Assembly (NCBI GenBank): GCA_041653995.1
Contig: JBAZEK010000001.1
Coordinates: 868,001 to 932,000 of the forward strand
Source: Dehalococcoidia bacterium
GTDB taxonomy: Bacteria > Chloroflexota > Dehalococcoidia > GIF9 > UBA5629
Direction: 5' to 3'
DNA: 64,000 nucleotides
Position numbers and translations under genes: made by a program. Shown here in pieces: positions 26,604-36,555 of this stretch (position 1 is its first letter; each line of letters begins with the position of its first letter). The notes beneath the pieces are model-generated. The model had not been told where the DNA came from and made no database searches. It was given only the letters and a program-made list of their open reading frames with translations.

Positions 26604-27905
26604 TCATTTTCCCAGAGCTCTGCGCACGCGTGCGACCGCATCGAAGCCACTTCCCGCGGCGGATTCCATATTGGTCCCTCCCAGTAGGCTGCTGGCAAAG
26701 GAGACTCCTTCCAGTTTCTCGGCCCGATGCTTGAAATCCATGACTCTCTGATAGGCCCCCGCGGGGTATTGTTCCGTAGCATAGGGAAGACGGACGACCT
26801 GGACATCCTCTATCCAGTTCGAAACACCGGGTATCATCAGTTCTGCATCCTCTTTGGCCTGTTTAACCATCTCGGCGTCCGACTGCTTCCATAGGTCAAA
26901 CGTTTTGGGCAGGACCGCCCAGAAAGTGAGCACGCTCTTGCCGCTGGGGCACATCTGGGGGACCTTGGCGCGCTCATCGATGGCGAAGAGGAAAGTCCTT
27001 TTCAACCGCGGATCGCTCCAGTAATTCCACACATTTCCCGGAAGCGGCCTGTCGAGGAAGAAGACCGGCATGGGCGACGGCGAATATATCACTCCTTCGA
27101 AGAAGCGGCGCTCCTCGGCCAACTCATCCGGCAATATCTTTGCCGCCGAAGCGGAGTCGAGCGCAACTATGACGTGGTCCGCCTTCCTCACTTGCCCGCT
27201 CTGCAGCTCTGCTCCTATGACTTTGCCTTTGTCCGTCACCAGGCGCTTGACGGATGATCCGTACTCTGGTTCGACAACCCTGGCCAGTTCATCAGTCAGG
27301 GATGAGACTCCCCGGGCAAGGCACACATGATGGGAGATGGCAAACGTATGGAGGGCGCGTATGAAATGGTAGAGGCTCATATATTCCGGCGGCCCCATCG
27401 TAGCACCAACTGATAGAGGAAAGATAAGAAAGTCCCGCAATGCCCGGTCGCTCTCCTTATTGAAGTGATCCAGCACCGCGATCTTATCGCTGGCCGGGAT
27501 CGGCTCGTTGATATGATACGGTACGATTTTTGGCCCCAGTGCCAGGTGGCGGAACACGTTCCAATAGAGCTTGAGATTGCCGCTGAGGCCGAGCAGGTCC
27601 ATATATACCGTACCCCGTGGATATTCACGTACCGATCCGTCCTGCAGCCGGTAGACCATACTGCCCGTGACATCAGTTCTCTCCCCGCTCAGCTTCAGTT
27701 CATCCATGAGATCGAAGCAGTGCTTGAAATTGGTGTGATAAAACTGAGCTCCCACGTCAAGACGGTCACCTTTTCTTTCCAGAGTCACCATGCGGCCGCC
27801 GGGTTTATCGCTGGACTCGAGCACCTCCGTATCATATCCCGCCTGGCGAAGCCAGTAAGCCGATGCGAGTCCACTTATCCCGGCGCCGATTATCAGTACT
27901 TTCAT
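26604..27905 (-). CDS. FAD-dependent amine oxidase-family oxidoreductase
   Basis: 433 residues. The N-terminal dinucleotide fold MKVLIIGAGISGLASAYWLR and the following ESSDKPGGRM are diagnostic of the flavin amine oxidase/protoporphyrinogen oxidase superfamily. AGGT-type Shine-Dalgarno (GGAGGT) precedes the ATG. It lies between an MFS gene and an iron-sulfur flavoprotein gene, so amine, carotenoid-like or alicyclic oxidation is more likely than haem synthesis. In an anaerobe the electron acceptor cannot be oxygen. Confidence 0.78.
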   Translation of the reverse strand: MKVLIIGAGISGLASAYWLRQAGYDTEVLESSDKPGGRMVTLERKGDRLDVGAQFYHTNFKHCFDLMDELKLSGERTDVTGSMVYRLQDGSVREYPRGTVYMDLLGLSGNLKLYWNVFRHLALGPKIVPYHINEPIPASDKIAVLDHFNKESDRALRDFLIFPLSVGATMGPPEYMSLYHFIRALHTFAISHHVCLARGVSSLTDELARVVEPEYGSSVKRLVTDKGKVIGAELQSGQVRKADHVIVALDSASAAKILPDELAEERRFFEGVIYSPSPMPVFFLDRPLPGNVWNYWSDPRLKRTFLFAIDERAKVPQMCPSGKSVLTFWAVLPKTFDLWKQSDAEMVKQAKEDAELMIPGVSNWIEDVQVVRLPYATEQYPAGAYQRVMDFKHRAEKLEGVSFASSLLGGTNMESAAGSGFDAVARVRRALGK

Positions 27906-27984
27906 ATCTAAACCTCCAAGGAATTACTCTCAAAATATATCTGCACCCAATAATCGCGGGTATTTCGTGAGATGCATCTCAATA

Positions 27985-28707
27985 TCACTCCGGCAGCACC
28001 CATTTATACGGTTCTTCCCTGTATTTATATTCCTGAGGCAGTTCTCCGTTGCGGTCGAGAATCGCTTTCCCTTCAGCCACGATTTTTGTCATCTCTGCAA
28101 CCCGTTTTCCGGTGGTTTTGGCACCCAATAGAGCCCAATCGTCCTTCAGCACATTATCCCTGGCCAGGAAGTCCGGCATCTGCCCCGAATAGCCTGCTAC
28201 ACCTATATAGGCGCCAGCAAGGGTCATCCCCGAGATTACGAGATTGTTCATCAGCAGGCAGCTGTTGATCATCTGGCTCAGGGCTATCTCCTGCCCGCCG
28301 TTGCGATGGGCGCCTACCGTCATTACACCGCAGACCTTACTGTACCTGGGTTTGTCCGTTCCCATCTTCATATAAAATGGTTCCATCATGTTCGGCAACC
28401 GGTCCATAGCTGCCTTCATCAAGCTGGGAAGCCCCATATGATAGACCGGAGCGCCCCAGATAATACCATCGGCAGCAAGGTACTTCTCCATATACTCCAT
28501 CAGGTCGTCCTTGAAGACGCAGCGGAATATCTTCCCGCACTTATGACAACCTATACAATGATTTATTTTCTTGCCGGCCATTTCGTATATCTCTACCTCT
28601 GCTCCAGGCACGGTTGCCGCCTCTTCCAGTGCCGTCTTAACCAGCCGGTAAGTGTTAGCCTCTTTGCGAGGGCTTCCCACCAGACCAAGGATCTTGAACT
28701 TCACCAT
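27985..28707 (-). CDS. Iron-sulfur flavoprotein (NADPH-dependent FMN reductase family)
   Basis: 240 residues with a flavodoxin-like fold. GLVGSPRKEANTY binds FMN. A compact cluster motif at Cys 51, 54, 57 and 63 (CX2CX2CX5C) is that of Isf proteins, which receive electrons from ferredoxin. GGGAG precedes the ATG. It lies downstream of an MFS gene and upstream of the flavin oxidase on the same strand, and could take electrons from the oxidase; that is inference. Confidence 0.85.
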   Translation of the reverse strand: MVKFKILGLVGSPRKEANTYRLVKTALEEAATVPGAEVEIYEMAGKKINHCIGCHKCGKIFRCVFKDDLMEYMEKYLAADGIIWGAPVYHMGLPSLMKAAMDRLPNMMEPFYMKMGTDKPRYSKVCGVMTVGAHRNGGQEIALSQMINSCLLMNNLVISGMTLAGAYIGVAGYSGQMPDFLARDNVLKDDWALLGAKTTGKRVAEMTKIVAEGKAILDRNGELPQEYKYREEPYKWVLPE

Positions 28708-28745
28708 GACTTCACTCCCTTATAATTGATATTTACTGGCTGTAC

Positions 28746-30044
28746 CTATGCTTCAAGCTGCCTCGCCCGGTTATAATCAGAACGATAAAACCTGTACATA
28801 AAAAGGTATCCAAAAGACGCGACCAGCAGTATTGCACCGTTTATCCAGAATGCCACCTGCAGATTGACCGCATCGGAAATCATACCGGTGACAGCCGGGC
28901 CCCACAGCCCACCCAGCAAGAACATACAGAATACATACATACCGTAGGCGGTTGCCCGCTGATAAAACGGCACGATTTCCTGGCACACGATCTGCTGAAC
29001 AGGTATGAAAAGATATATGAAAAGCGTCACCAGAAAGAATACCGGCCAGGCATTCAGCAGCACAGCCAAAACGAACGAGACTAAAGCGGCAATAGCGCAG
29101 ATCCAGCATAGCAGGTTCTTGTTCCCGGGTGTCTTCCTTGAAACGCGGTCGCCCAGGAAACCACCCAGAGGCCCGGCCACCAGTGCGGTCACCAGCACAC
29201 CGGCTGTCATGGCGCCTGCTCTGGCAACGTCCATTCCCATGTACCTGATAAAATACGTGGGCAGCCAGTATACCATTGTATTGCTGAAGAAATAGATCAG
29301 GCCGGAAGCTATGCACAGTGATACAAGGGTTTTGTTCCTGACAAGGTCCTTGATCATAGTGCCGAGACGGGTGCCCTTGCTTCCGTCCAAACCATCGGAT
29401 CTCTGTTGGTTCCTGAAGTCCGGTAGAAACCATGCCAGTATGCCTAAAATCACTCCCGGCACTGCAACCACTATAAAGGCGGACTGCCAGCTATACCTGG
29501 AAGCCACCAGGCCTCCGATCAGCATGCCGCAGGCCATGCCCAGGGGAGCTGCCGTCGTCCATATTCCTGTCACCGTGGCCCGGCGCGCCCTTCTGATCGT
29601 AGCCATGATCATTGTTTGTCCGGCGGATGTGAAGCTGGCCTCACCCACACCCAGCACACCCCGGGTAGCCAGAAGCTGCATGAAATTGGTGCTAAAACCG
29701 GAGAAAAATGAGCCTGCGCTCCATACGACAGCCATCAAAGCCATCATCTTCCTTCTGCTCCAACGGTCAATAAAATACGAAAGCGGCATAGCTAGAAGGC
29801 AGACCATCGCCAGCACAATAGTGCTCAGCCAGCCCAACTGCGCATCGGACAGGTTCATTTCTTTTTTCAGGATAGGGAACATGGGACTAATCACCGACCT
29901 GGTTGCGAAATCAAGGAAATACAGCAGGTAAATGATTATCATCGTATACCATAGTTTCCCCCGGGGTAGCGGCAACAGCAGCTTTTCTTCCCCACCGTTA
30001 TCAGCTTTTACCGGACTGTTTTCGGATTTTTGGTCCTCTGTCAC
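28746..30044 (-). CDS. MFS transporter B
   Basis: A 12-helix carrier of 432 residues, more distant from the A/C pair. The SYFIDRWSRRKMMALMAVVW loop and GVGEASFTSAGQ in helix 4 match the spinster/ACS-like MFS group seen throughout this window. The start is GTG 30044 after AAAGGAG. It lies immediately downstream of the second kor operon (27 bases), which suggests that its substrate yields a 2-oxoacid. Confidence 0.83.
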   Translation of the reverse strand: MTEDQKSENSPVKADNGGEEKLLLPLPRGKLWYTMIIIYLLYFLDFATRSVISPMFPILKKEMNLSDAQLGWLSTIVLAMVCLLAMPLSYFIDRWSRRKMMALMAVVWSAGSFFSGFSTNFMQLLATRGVLGVGEASFTSAGQTMIMATIRRARRATVTGIWTTAAPLGMACGMLIGGLVASRYSWQSAFIVVAVPGVILGILAWFLPDFRNQQRSDGLDGSKGTRLGTMIKDLVRNKTLVSLCIASGLIYFFSNTMVYWLPTYFIRYMGMDVARAGAMTAGVLVTALVAGPLGGFLGDRVSRKTPGNKNLLCWICAIAALVSFVLAVLLNAWPVFFLVTLFIYLFIPVQQIVCQEIVPFYQRATAYGMYVFCMFLLGGLWGPAVTGMISDAVNLQVAFWINGAILLVASFGYLFMYRFYRSDYNRARQLEA

Positions 30045-30071
30045 GCATCGTCTCCTTTCATTTTTATCACG

Positions 30072-30659
30072 CTATATCTCCACCGGTTCTTTATCACCAA
30101 GAAATGAAATTTTCGTGCACTTAGCCAATTCCATAGCCTTATTGAAAGCACACAGACTCAGCTCTGACTTTGACGACGGCAGCCTTTTTGCCATGATTTT
30201 GGCCAGTGAGCCGCAGGACACGAAGGGACAGAACGCTGCCAGAGCACCCAGTACCGCCATGTTTACAGCCCTTTCCTCGCCCGAATCGATAGCGATTTGT
30301 CTGAATGGGATGCCCACGGTTCGTCCCCATAGCACCCGGTGCACCTGTTCCGGGTCAACTATTACGAGGCCCTCCTCTTTAAGATCCGGCGTATTATGGT
30401 CATAGCCCTGCTGCGTCAGGGCAACGAGAATGTCGACACCCAGATTCCAGGGGTAACCGATCTCTTTATCGCTCAATACCACGTCCGCTCGTGAACTGCC
30501 ACCCCTTGCCTCCGGCCCATATGTCTGGCTCTGTGCCGCGTAATTTCCATCCTGAATGGCGGCTTCGGCCATTATGATCCCGGCCAGGACCACGCCCTGG
30601 CCTCCCGACCCGACTATCCTTATTTCGATTCGTTTTTCTTTATCTGATAAATTTTTCAT
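30072..30659 (-). CDS. korC: 2-oxoacid:ferredoxin oxidoreductase, gamma subunit (second copy)
   Basis: 195 residues with IRIVGSGGQGVVLAG, the gamma-domain signature, and QTYGPEARGGSSRADVV. It overlaps korB of this operon by 20 bases. It is clearly a different sequence from the first-copy gamma subunit, so this is not a recent duplication. Confidence 0.9.
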   Translation of the reverse strand: MKNLSDKEKRIEIRIVGSGGQGVVLAGIIMAEAAIQDGNYAAQSQTYGPEARGGSSRADVVLSDKEIGYPWNLGVDILVALTQQGYDHNTPDLKEEGLVIVDPEQVHRVLWGRTVGIPFRQIAIDSGEERAVNMAVLGALAAFCPFVSCGSLAKIMAKRLPSSKSELSLCAFNKAMELAKCTKISFLGDKEPVEI

Positions 30660-31458
30660 ATTCTTCGCTGTAAGTCGGCTTTTCCTTATCCGTGAAAATA
30701 CCCATCACTATCTTTCCCCTGCGCTCCTGTTCGTCCATCATTTTGGCTTTATCCGAAGTGATGCAATTCTCTTTTTGCCACCTCATCATCTCAACAGGTG
30801 AACCAAGCCCCATCCAGCGGCTGCTGTATGTAACGCAGGGCGAAATTACCTCGAGCACTGAAAACCCTTTCTTATGCAATGCCATATCTATCAACTTATC
30901 TAAAAGCGGTGTGTGAAATACGCCGGACCGGGCGACAAAAGACGCGCCGGCCGCTTCGGCCAGCAGGCATATATCGAAGCTGTTCTCCGGATTACCGTAT
31001 GGTGAGGAAGGAGTCATTACACCGTGAGGTGTAGTTGGAGAGCACTGCCCTCCCGTCATGCCATAAATTTGATTATTGACTATGAAGCTCGTAATCTCCA
31101 CATTGCGCCTGGCGGCATGTATGAAATGGTTGCCGCCGATACTTACCGCGTCGCCATCACCCATGATGGTAATCACTTTAAGCCTCGGATTTGCCAGCTT
31201 TATACCGGTGGCAAATGTCAACGCCCGGCCATGTGTGGTGTGAACTGTATTGAAATCAACGTATACCGGGAGACGGCTGGAACATCCTATCCCGGATACC
31301 AGTACGATTTCATCCCTGGTGAACCCGCTGCGATCGATAGCCCTTATAAGGGCGTTTTCAAAAATGCCGACGCCGCATCCCGGACACCAGATATGGGGAA
31401 ACTTCTTGCTGGAGCGGAGATATTTATGTATCGGGTGGGCAGTCTCTATCACACGCAT
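30640..31458 (-). CDS. korB: 2-oxoacid:ferredoxin oxidoreductase, beta (TPP) subunit (second copy)
   Basis: 272 residues with IWCPGCGVGIFEN and the TPP run GDGDAVSIGG...NNQIYGMTGGQ. The start is ATG 31458 with GAGGAG close in front (two bases, short). It overlaps korA and korC. The complex makes acyl-CoA and reduced ferredoxin from a 2-oxoacid. Its place among transporters and amine/amino-acid genes hints at a catabolic role for amino-acid-derived oxoacids. Confidence 0.9.
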   Translation of the reverse strand: MRVIETAHPIHKYLRSSKKFPHIWCPGCGVGIFENALIRAIDRSGFTRDEIVLVSGIGCSSRLPVYVDFNTVHTTHGRALTFATGIKLANPRLKVITIMGDGDAVSIGGNHFIHAARRNVEITSFIVNNQIYGMTGGQCSPTTPHGVMTPSSPYGNPENSFDICLLAEAAGASFVARSGVFHTPLLDKLIDMALHKKGFSVLEVISPCVTYSSRWMGLGSPVEMMRWQKENCITSDKAKMMDEQERRGKIVMGIFTDKEKPTYSEEYEKFIR

Positions 31459-32606
31459 ATCTCCTCAAGCCTCTGCAGTATTTCACGCGGCGTTATCAAT
31501 GTGCCGTCGACTTTATTTAAAGTGAGCACTTCACACCTGCCGGTATTGACCCTTTTGACCTCACGAGAGATTTGGCCCATGTTCATTTCGGGGACAAGTA
31601 TCTTTGGGGACTGTTCCATCACCTGAGCCACAGTCTGTCGCATGAAAGGCCAGAGCACCTTTAATTTGACCAGTCCGACCTTCAGACCTTTTTCACGTGC
31701 CTGCGTGACCGCATGAAGCGCCGCACGGGCAACGCTTCCATAGGCAATTACAGTCACGAGGGCATCATCGGTGAAATACGAGTCGTGCCATTGAAGATGT
31801 TCCACATCTTTAGAGATCTTTGAGAAGAGCCTTGTGATCAGAGGTTCGATTTCGTCTTTACGTGTGGTGGGATATCCCCTGACATCGTGATACAGTCCCG
31901 TTACGTTATAGCGGTATCCATCTCCAAATTTCGGCATGGGAGGGACACCCGTGCCGGGGTCTGCATAGGGAATATACCATTCAGGCGGCATGTTCGGAGC
32001 AGGTCTATCTTCAACAGCAATCCGGCTTTTATCGGACAGCACTACGCTCTCCCTGACATGGGCGACTGCTTCGTCCACAAGTATTATCACCGGCGTACGG
32101 TATCTTTCCGCCAGGTTAAAAGACTGGACTGTCAGCTCGTAAAATTCGTAGACCGAGGAAGGCGCGAGTACGATGATGGGATGGTCGCCATGAGTGCCCC
32201 AGCGCGCCTGCATGACATCACCCTGTGCGCCCTGCGTCGGCAGCCCGGTGCTGGGACCGCCGCGCATAACATCGACTATGACACACGGGATCTCAGCCAT
32301 GCAGGCATAGCCGATATGCTCCTGCATCAGAGAAAAGCCCGGACCGCTTGTGGCGGTCATGCCCTTTGCTCCGGCCAAAGAGGCTCCCAGGACCGCGCCC
32401 AGGCTGGCGATCTCATCTTCCATTTGAATAAAAGCTCCACCTGCTTTAGGAAGGTCCCTGGCCATCACCTCCATGATCTCCGAGGCGGGTGTGATGGGAT
32501 AGCCGGCATAGAAACGGCAACCTGCCATCAGGGCGCCCTTTACACAGGCTTCATTTCCCTGCAGAAGCTCAGCCCTCGCTTTCGTCACTGTTTTCTGACT
32601 TTTCAT
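31449..32606 (-). CDS. korA: 2-oxoacid:ferredoxin oxidoreductase, alpha subunit (second copy)
   Basis: About 385 residues from ATG 32606, which follows GGGAG. Longer in-frame starts would overlap the ferredoxin gene more deeply. CRFYAGYPITPASE and ATSGPGFSLMQEHIGY are alpha-subunit hallmarks. The overlap with korD at its front (about 38 bases) and korB at its rear indicates a tight operon. Confidence 0.88.
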   Translation of the reverse strand: MKSQKTVTKARAELLQGNEACVKGALMAGCRFYAGYPITPASEIMEVMARDLPKAGGAFIQMEDEIASLGAVLGASLAGAKGMTATSGPGFSLMQEHIGYACMAEIPCVIVDVMRGGPSTGLPTQGAQGDVMQARWGTHGDHPIIVLAPSSVYEFYELTVQSFNLAERYRTPVIILVDEAVAHVRESVVLSDKSRIAVEDRPAPNMPPEWYIPYADPGTGVPPMPKFGDGYRYNVTGLYHDVRGYPTTRKDEIEPLITRLFSKISKDVEHLQWHDSYFTDDALVTVIAYGSVARAALHAVTQAREKGLKVGLVKLKVLWPFMRQTVAQVMEQSPKILVPEMNMGQISREVKRVNTGRCEVLTLNKVDGTLITPREILQRLEEICV

Positions 32607-32817
32607 GATTCTCCCTATTGCCATAAACCGTAATTGCGAAATCCGGACATCTGTCGGCACATAGCCTGCATCCGGTACACCGATCCGGATTCTTTATAAC
32701 CGGATACCCCGCTACGCTCTTGTCCAGCACCTGACACGGACAGAATGCAATGCAGATACCGCATTTCTTGCACCATCCGCGATAGATCGCGATCCTGCCG
32801 GCCACGCTGTTCAACAT
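32569..32817 (-). CDS. korD: 2-oxoacid:ferredoxin oxidoreductase, delta ferredoxin subunit (second copy)
   Basis: 82 residues with two 4Fe-4S motifs (Cys 16/19/22/26 and 47/50/53/57). AGGGAG precedes the ATG. It heads the second korDABC set and follows MFS C by 16 bases, so transporter and enzyme are probably on one transcript. Confidence 0.88.
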   Translation of the reverse strand: MLNSVAGRIAIYRGWCKKCGICIAFCPCQVLDKSVAGYPVIKNPDRCTGCRLCADRCPDFAITVYGNRENHEKSENSDESEG

Positions 32818-32833
32818 TTAATTCTCCCTCTGC

Positions 32834-34120
32834 TTAAGCGCTCCTGGCGGTGGCTATGTCAGCAGGACAATGCCTGGATGAAAACCACCAGAAAATAAGC
32901 GCCATCATGCCCAGTACTCCCGTAATTGCAAGTGCTATACTGAGCCCGTGTGCGCCCCCGCCGAATCCATCCGACATTGCCCCCGCCAGCGCCGGGCCCC
33001 ACGCACCACCCAACAGATTATTGGCCAGCACGCTCATCCCCCATGCTCTCCCCTTTAGATCAGGTGAAGCAACGTCCTGAGAAATGGCAATGAGCGGAGC
33101 TATTGCCATGGTATTGGTCAATCCGTACAGCGCCAGCAGAACATAGCTTCGAATGGATAACGACTGGCCATCATTTGCAATGGACCACAGCACAAATAAA
33201 AGTATTACGGCCGCTGCAAATACCGAGGCGCCGGCCAGGAAAATCCTGCCCTTTAAGGTTTTGGACTGCCAGCGGTCTGCTATCAGTCCGCCAATAGGCG
33301 CACCCATCAGCCCTACCAGCGCAACGATTCCTATGACAACGCCCGCCTTATCTTCTCCAAAACCGAATGTCCTCATAAGGAGGGCGGGTATCCAGGCAAG
33401 TACAGCTGTAACGAGAAGTGAATATAGACCGTATCCCAGCCAGAGCCAGCGCAGCGACCGGATCTTCATCAGTGCCTTGATACCTTCCCAGAAGCCAAGT
33501 GTTTTCTCTTTATCAGGAGAAGCTTTTACGGTCTTATAATCCTGCATGAATAGTGCCAGTATCGCCAGAATGACGCCGGGTATAGCGAAGTATAAAAACG
33601 GCACCCGCCAGCCGCCGAAGTTGGCTGAAACGTATCCACCCAGAACCACGCCGATAATGGATCCCACAGTAACGAACATGGTATAAATGCCCAGCATCAA
33701 CGCCTTTTTCTTATCGTGATACGAAGCGGAGATCAGTGCCGCCGCTGCCGGCGAATATCCTGCCTCACCTACCCCAACAAAGAAACGCGTGGCGAGCAGG
33801 GTTGGGAAGTTTCGCGCTATACCGGTAAGGAATGTGAATAAGCTCCAGAACAGAACCATCACCGAGATCATCTTCTTTCTGCTCCATCGATCGACAAGGT
33901 GGGCGGTGGGGAATACAAAGAGAACAACGCCTATAACCAGTACCGTGGGCAGAAGACCAGCCTGGAAATCGTTCAGCCCGAACTCGATTTTTATCGGCTG
34001 CAACAGCACGCCCATTACATTCCGATCCATGTAATCGACCAGGTAACACAGTGAGGAAATGATCAATACATATAATGCCTTTGGTCCGCCAACCTGGAAT
34101 GTATTCTTGTCATTTTTCAT
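32834..34120 (-). CDS. MFS transporter C (spinster-like)
   Basis: 428 residues, 12 helices. HLVDRWSRKKMISVMVLFW and FVGVGEAGYSPAAAAL are characteristic of this MFS group. The start ATG follows GGAGGG at rather long spacing (11). It lies between the nitrilase-like gene and the second kor operon, which suggests coupled uptake and breakdown. Confidence 0.85.
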   Translation of the reverse strand: MKNDKNTFQVGGPKALYVLIISSLCYLVDYMDRNVMGVLLQPIKIEFGLNDFQAGLLPTVLVIGVVLFVFPTAHLVDRWSRKKMISVMVLFWSLFTFLTGIARNFPTLLATRFFVGVGEAGYSPAAAALISASYHDKKKALMLGIYTMFVTVGSIIGVVLGGYVSANFGGWRVPFLYFAIPGVILAILALFMQDYKTVKASPDKEKTLGFWEGIKALMKIRSLRWLWLGYGLYSLLVTAVLAWIPALLMRTFGFGEDKAGVVIGIVALVGLMGAPIGGLIADRWQSKTLKGRIFLAGASVFAAAVILLFVLWSIANDGQSLSIRSYVLLALYGLTNTMAIAPLIAISQDVASPDLKGRAWGMSVLANNLLGGAWGPALAGAMSDGFGGGAHGLSIALAITGVLGMMALIFWWFSSRHCPADIATARSA

Positions 34121-34162
34121 GTTTGCACAAGCCCTCCGTCCGATCAGTACATTGTCGTTTGT

Positions 34163-35149
34163 TTACTGCCCCAGCGATATTTTCCTTGCCCTGAGTCTTC
34201 GTTCTTTACTGAACCTGTACCAGACAGTATATATAGCTTCAAGAATCGCCCATACCTTCATGCTCATGGGTACATCCGGCATCACCCACTGGCCATATGT
34301 GCGCGGAGGTACCTTTTTCTTAAGGGATGGATCCAGAATTACATCCGCCACAATCACTCCTTCCTCCACGCCGAGTTGCGCCTTTAATGACCCGTCTGAA
34401 TCGGCAATGGCGGAGTAGCCGTCAAAATGAGTGTCGTTTTTAATAAAAGGTAAACCGGGGACCGTGGCCAGCCATGGTCCCGAGTGATTGCAGTGTAGTA
34501 CGGGTATTCCCAGCATATTGGCATAGATTAGAGGTACCTGATGCAAAAAATCGTTTATTACGGCAGCCGACTTTGCCGGAACAACCGTGCTGGCTTCAAG
34601 TATCACAGCGGCGTGAGGCTGCAGTAACAGGTCAATAGACTGCGCATACATATTTCTGGCTGTGAAGGCAAAGCGGTTTTCATAGCAGATGGCCACCCCG
34701 ATTTTCCCCAGCTGACTATGTATAACATGCGGCCCGACTTCGCCTCTGAAAAAACAGGCTTCTGCCACAGCCGGTTTCTGCTTTCTCACGCGCCCGTCTT
34801 CTAAACCGTCGGGATTTGTGAGCACAAAGGTGTTATAAAAATCCTCCCCATCAGCCTCAAGAAAACTGGTACCCAGCCATATTCCCAACCTTTTGGAGTT
34901 CGTTTTCAGCCATTTAACGGTTGGCCCCTCAGTGGGTTCAGCGGCATCCCATATCTCTTGTGTATAGCTATATCCGGTAGGCATGAATTCGGGCAAAAGG
35001 ATCAGCCTGGCTCCACGGGCTGCCGCTTCTTCTACGAGGCTCATGGCATGCTTGAGGTTCTCGGCTATTTTGCCGTCCTGTGAAGTTACCTGTACAGCGG
35101 CGACGCGCAAGGATCTTTTTGTTGCGGGCGGCACTGATTTTCCCACCAT
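34163..35149 (-). CDS. Carbon-nitrogen hydrolase (nitrilase-fold amidase)
   Basis: From ATG 35149 (GGAG nine bases upstream), 328 residues. The nitrilase catalytic residues are visible: Glu 54 in LILLPEFMPTGYS, Lys 123 in GRVRKQKPA and Cys 155 in IGVAICYEN. It probably cleaves an amide or N-carbamyl bond, or possibly a nitrile; the substrate is not determinable. It lies between MFS C and MFS D genes on the same strand. An upstream GTG start is too close to the ribosome site. Confidence 0.85.
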   Translation of the reverse strand: MVGKSVPPATKRSLRVAAVQVTSQDGKIAENLKHAMSLVEEAAARGARLILLPEFMPTGYSYTQEIWDAAEPTEGPTVKWLKTNSKRLGIWLGTSFLEADGEDFYNTFVLTNPDGLEDGRVRKQKPAVAEACFFRGEVGPHVIHSQLGKIGVAICYENRFAFTARNMYAQSIDLLLQPHAAVILEASTVVPAKSAAVINDFLHQVPLIYANMLGIPVLHCNHSGPWLATVPGLPFIKNDTHFDGYSAIADSDGSLKAQLGVEEGVIVADVILDPSLKKKVPPRTYGQWVMPDVPMSMKVWAILEAIYTVWYRFSKERRLRARKISLGQ

Positions 35150-35186
35150 GGTCACTTACTCCGTTTCTGTTAATAACAATGCGATT

Positions 35187-36482
35187 TCACGCAGCCTGCA
35201 GTTCCACCCTTTCCGCGCGATCTTTGTCACGCAGGTAGAAAAACGATCCTACAAAGAACATGACTCCGCCGAAGAGCATGAAAATGGGCAGCAATTGAAA
35301 CGCCGTTACCAGGTTGATCCTGTCGGAGATTATCCCGACGAATAATGGCCCGAGGGAAGCCCCCAGCAGGTTCTGTATCAGGTTGGCAACTCCCATTGAG
35401 GTGGAGCGCAGGCCGGGGTGCACTACATCCTGTGTTACCGATGTCGCGCCACCGTTGTACCACGGTGCAAAAAATCCCATCCCAAGCAGGCATACATATT
35501 GTGGGGTTCCGGGCGGCATCAGGAAAGCTGTGAGCAGCAGCGAAGCGGTAATCACCGATGTAAGCCCAGGGATCAGCATACGAGCCCTTTTTACCCGTTT
35601 CCGTATGATGTCGGTGACTATACCGCCGATCGGCGCGCCGATTATAGCCAGGAGAAATATACCCGCCGACTGCATGGCGGCCGCTTCCATATTCGGCTTG
35701 TCCATCAGTCTGTAGAAGTAGGTCGGCAGCCAGGTTATCAATGCCATGGAGACAAAAAGGTTGCCGGTAAAACCCATGAAATTTGAGACCAGCGAAGGTT
35801 TGCTGAAGATATCCTTTACTACATCCCCCACCCGCATCTTCACTTTTTTCCCTGCGTCCACACCGGCAGCAATCGTTTTAGTCAGATCGACTGTTTTATA
35901 ATCCTTGAGCGTGAAGAAGAATAGCAATCCTATAATAAAAGCGGGTATTGCCACGATGCCGAAGGCGTAGCGCCATCCCAGGGACTCCGCAATAACGCCA
36001 CCTACCAGTGAACCTACTACTGCCCCTATGGGAACAGCCGCGGTCCAGATACCGTTCATGCGAGCGCGTTCTTTTTCCGGAAAATAGGCGGATATAAGTG
36101 CGGTGCCTCCCGCACCATAGGCCGACTGTCCGATGCCCATTACACACCTGGTAAAAAATATGGCTGGGAATGTCCTGAGAAATCCTATGAGGCTGCAGGC
36201 AACGCTCCAGGCTACGGTAAACAAACCGATACCTTTTGTCCTGCTCCAGCGGTCCAGCAGATAAGCGATAGGCACCGCAAATACAACCAGCGACCAGTAT
36301 ATAGCGGACACTAATAGAGCCAGCTGTGTGTCCGTCACACCGAGGTCGGCTTTCATAAAGGGGAAAAGGGCGGTGACAACCATGGTGTCAAGGTTATCTG
36401 CAGCCTGTAAAAGAAAGAGCAAAACAAATAAATAGGTAGCACGCCCTCTTCCAAAGGCGAATTCAGCCTTTTGTTGTGACAA
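35187..36482 (-). CDS. MFS transporter D, close paralogue of transporter A
   Basis: 431 residues, 12 helices. It resembles the 25246-26541 carrier along its whole length, with long runs of the same sequence (for example IGGIVTD and the C-terminal ISDRINLVTA region). The start is TTG 36482, preceded by AAGGAG at eight bases. An imperfect inverted repeat (TCTCAATT 36496-36503 and AATTGAGA 36521-36528) lies upstream of the start and may be an operator. Confidence 0.87.
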   Translation of the reverse strand: MSQQKAEFAFGRGRATYLFVLLFLLQAADNLDTMVVTALFPFMKADLGVTDTQLALLVSAIYWSLVVFAVPIAYLLDRWSRTKGIGLFTVAWSVACSLIGFLRTFPAIFFTRCVMGIGQSAYGAGGTALISAYFPEKERARMNGIWTAAVPIGAVVGSLVGGVIAESLGWRYAFGIVAIPAFIIGLLFFFTLKDYKTVDLTKTIAAGVDAGKKVKMRVGDVVKDIFSKPSLVSNFMGFTGNLFVSMALITWLPTYFYRLMDKPNMEAAAMQSAGIFLLAIIGAPIGGIVTDIIRKRVKRARMLIPGLTSVITASLLLTAFLMPPGTPQYVCLLGMGFFAPWYNGGATSVTQDVVHPGLRSTSMGVANLIQNLLGASLGPLFVGIISDRINLVTAFQLLPIFMLFGGVMFFVGSFFYLRDKDRAERVELQAA

Positions 36483-36555
36483 TTTTCACTCTCCTTCTCA
36501 ATTAATCTCACCCTCGGATGAATTGAGATCGCGTTATATCGTTGAGCATCATTGG

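Noticed and set aside
26604..27905. Protoporphyrinogen oxidase (hemY)
   Set aside because: The fold fits but the gene is among transporters and catabolic genes, with no haem synthesis genes nearby and an anaerobic setting.
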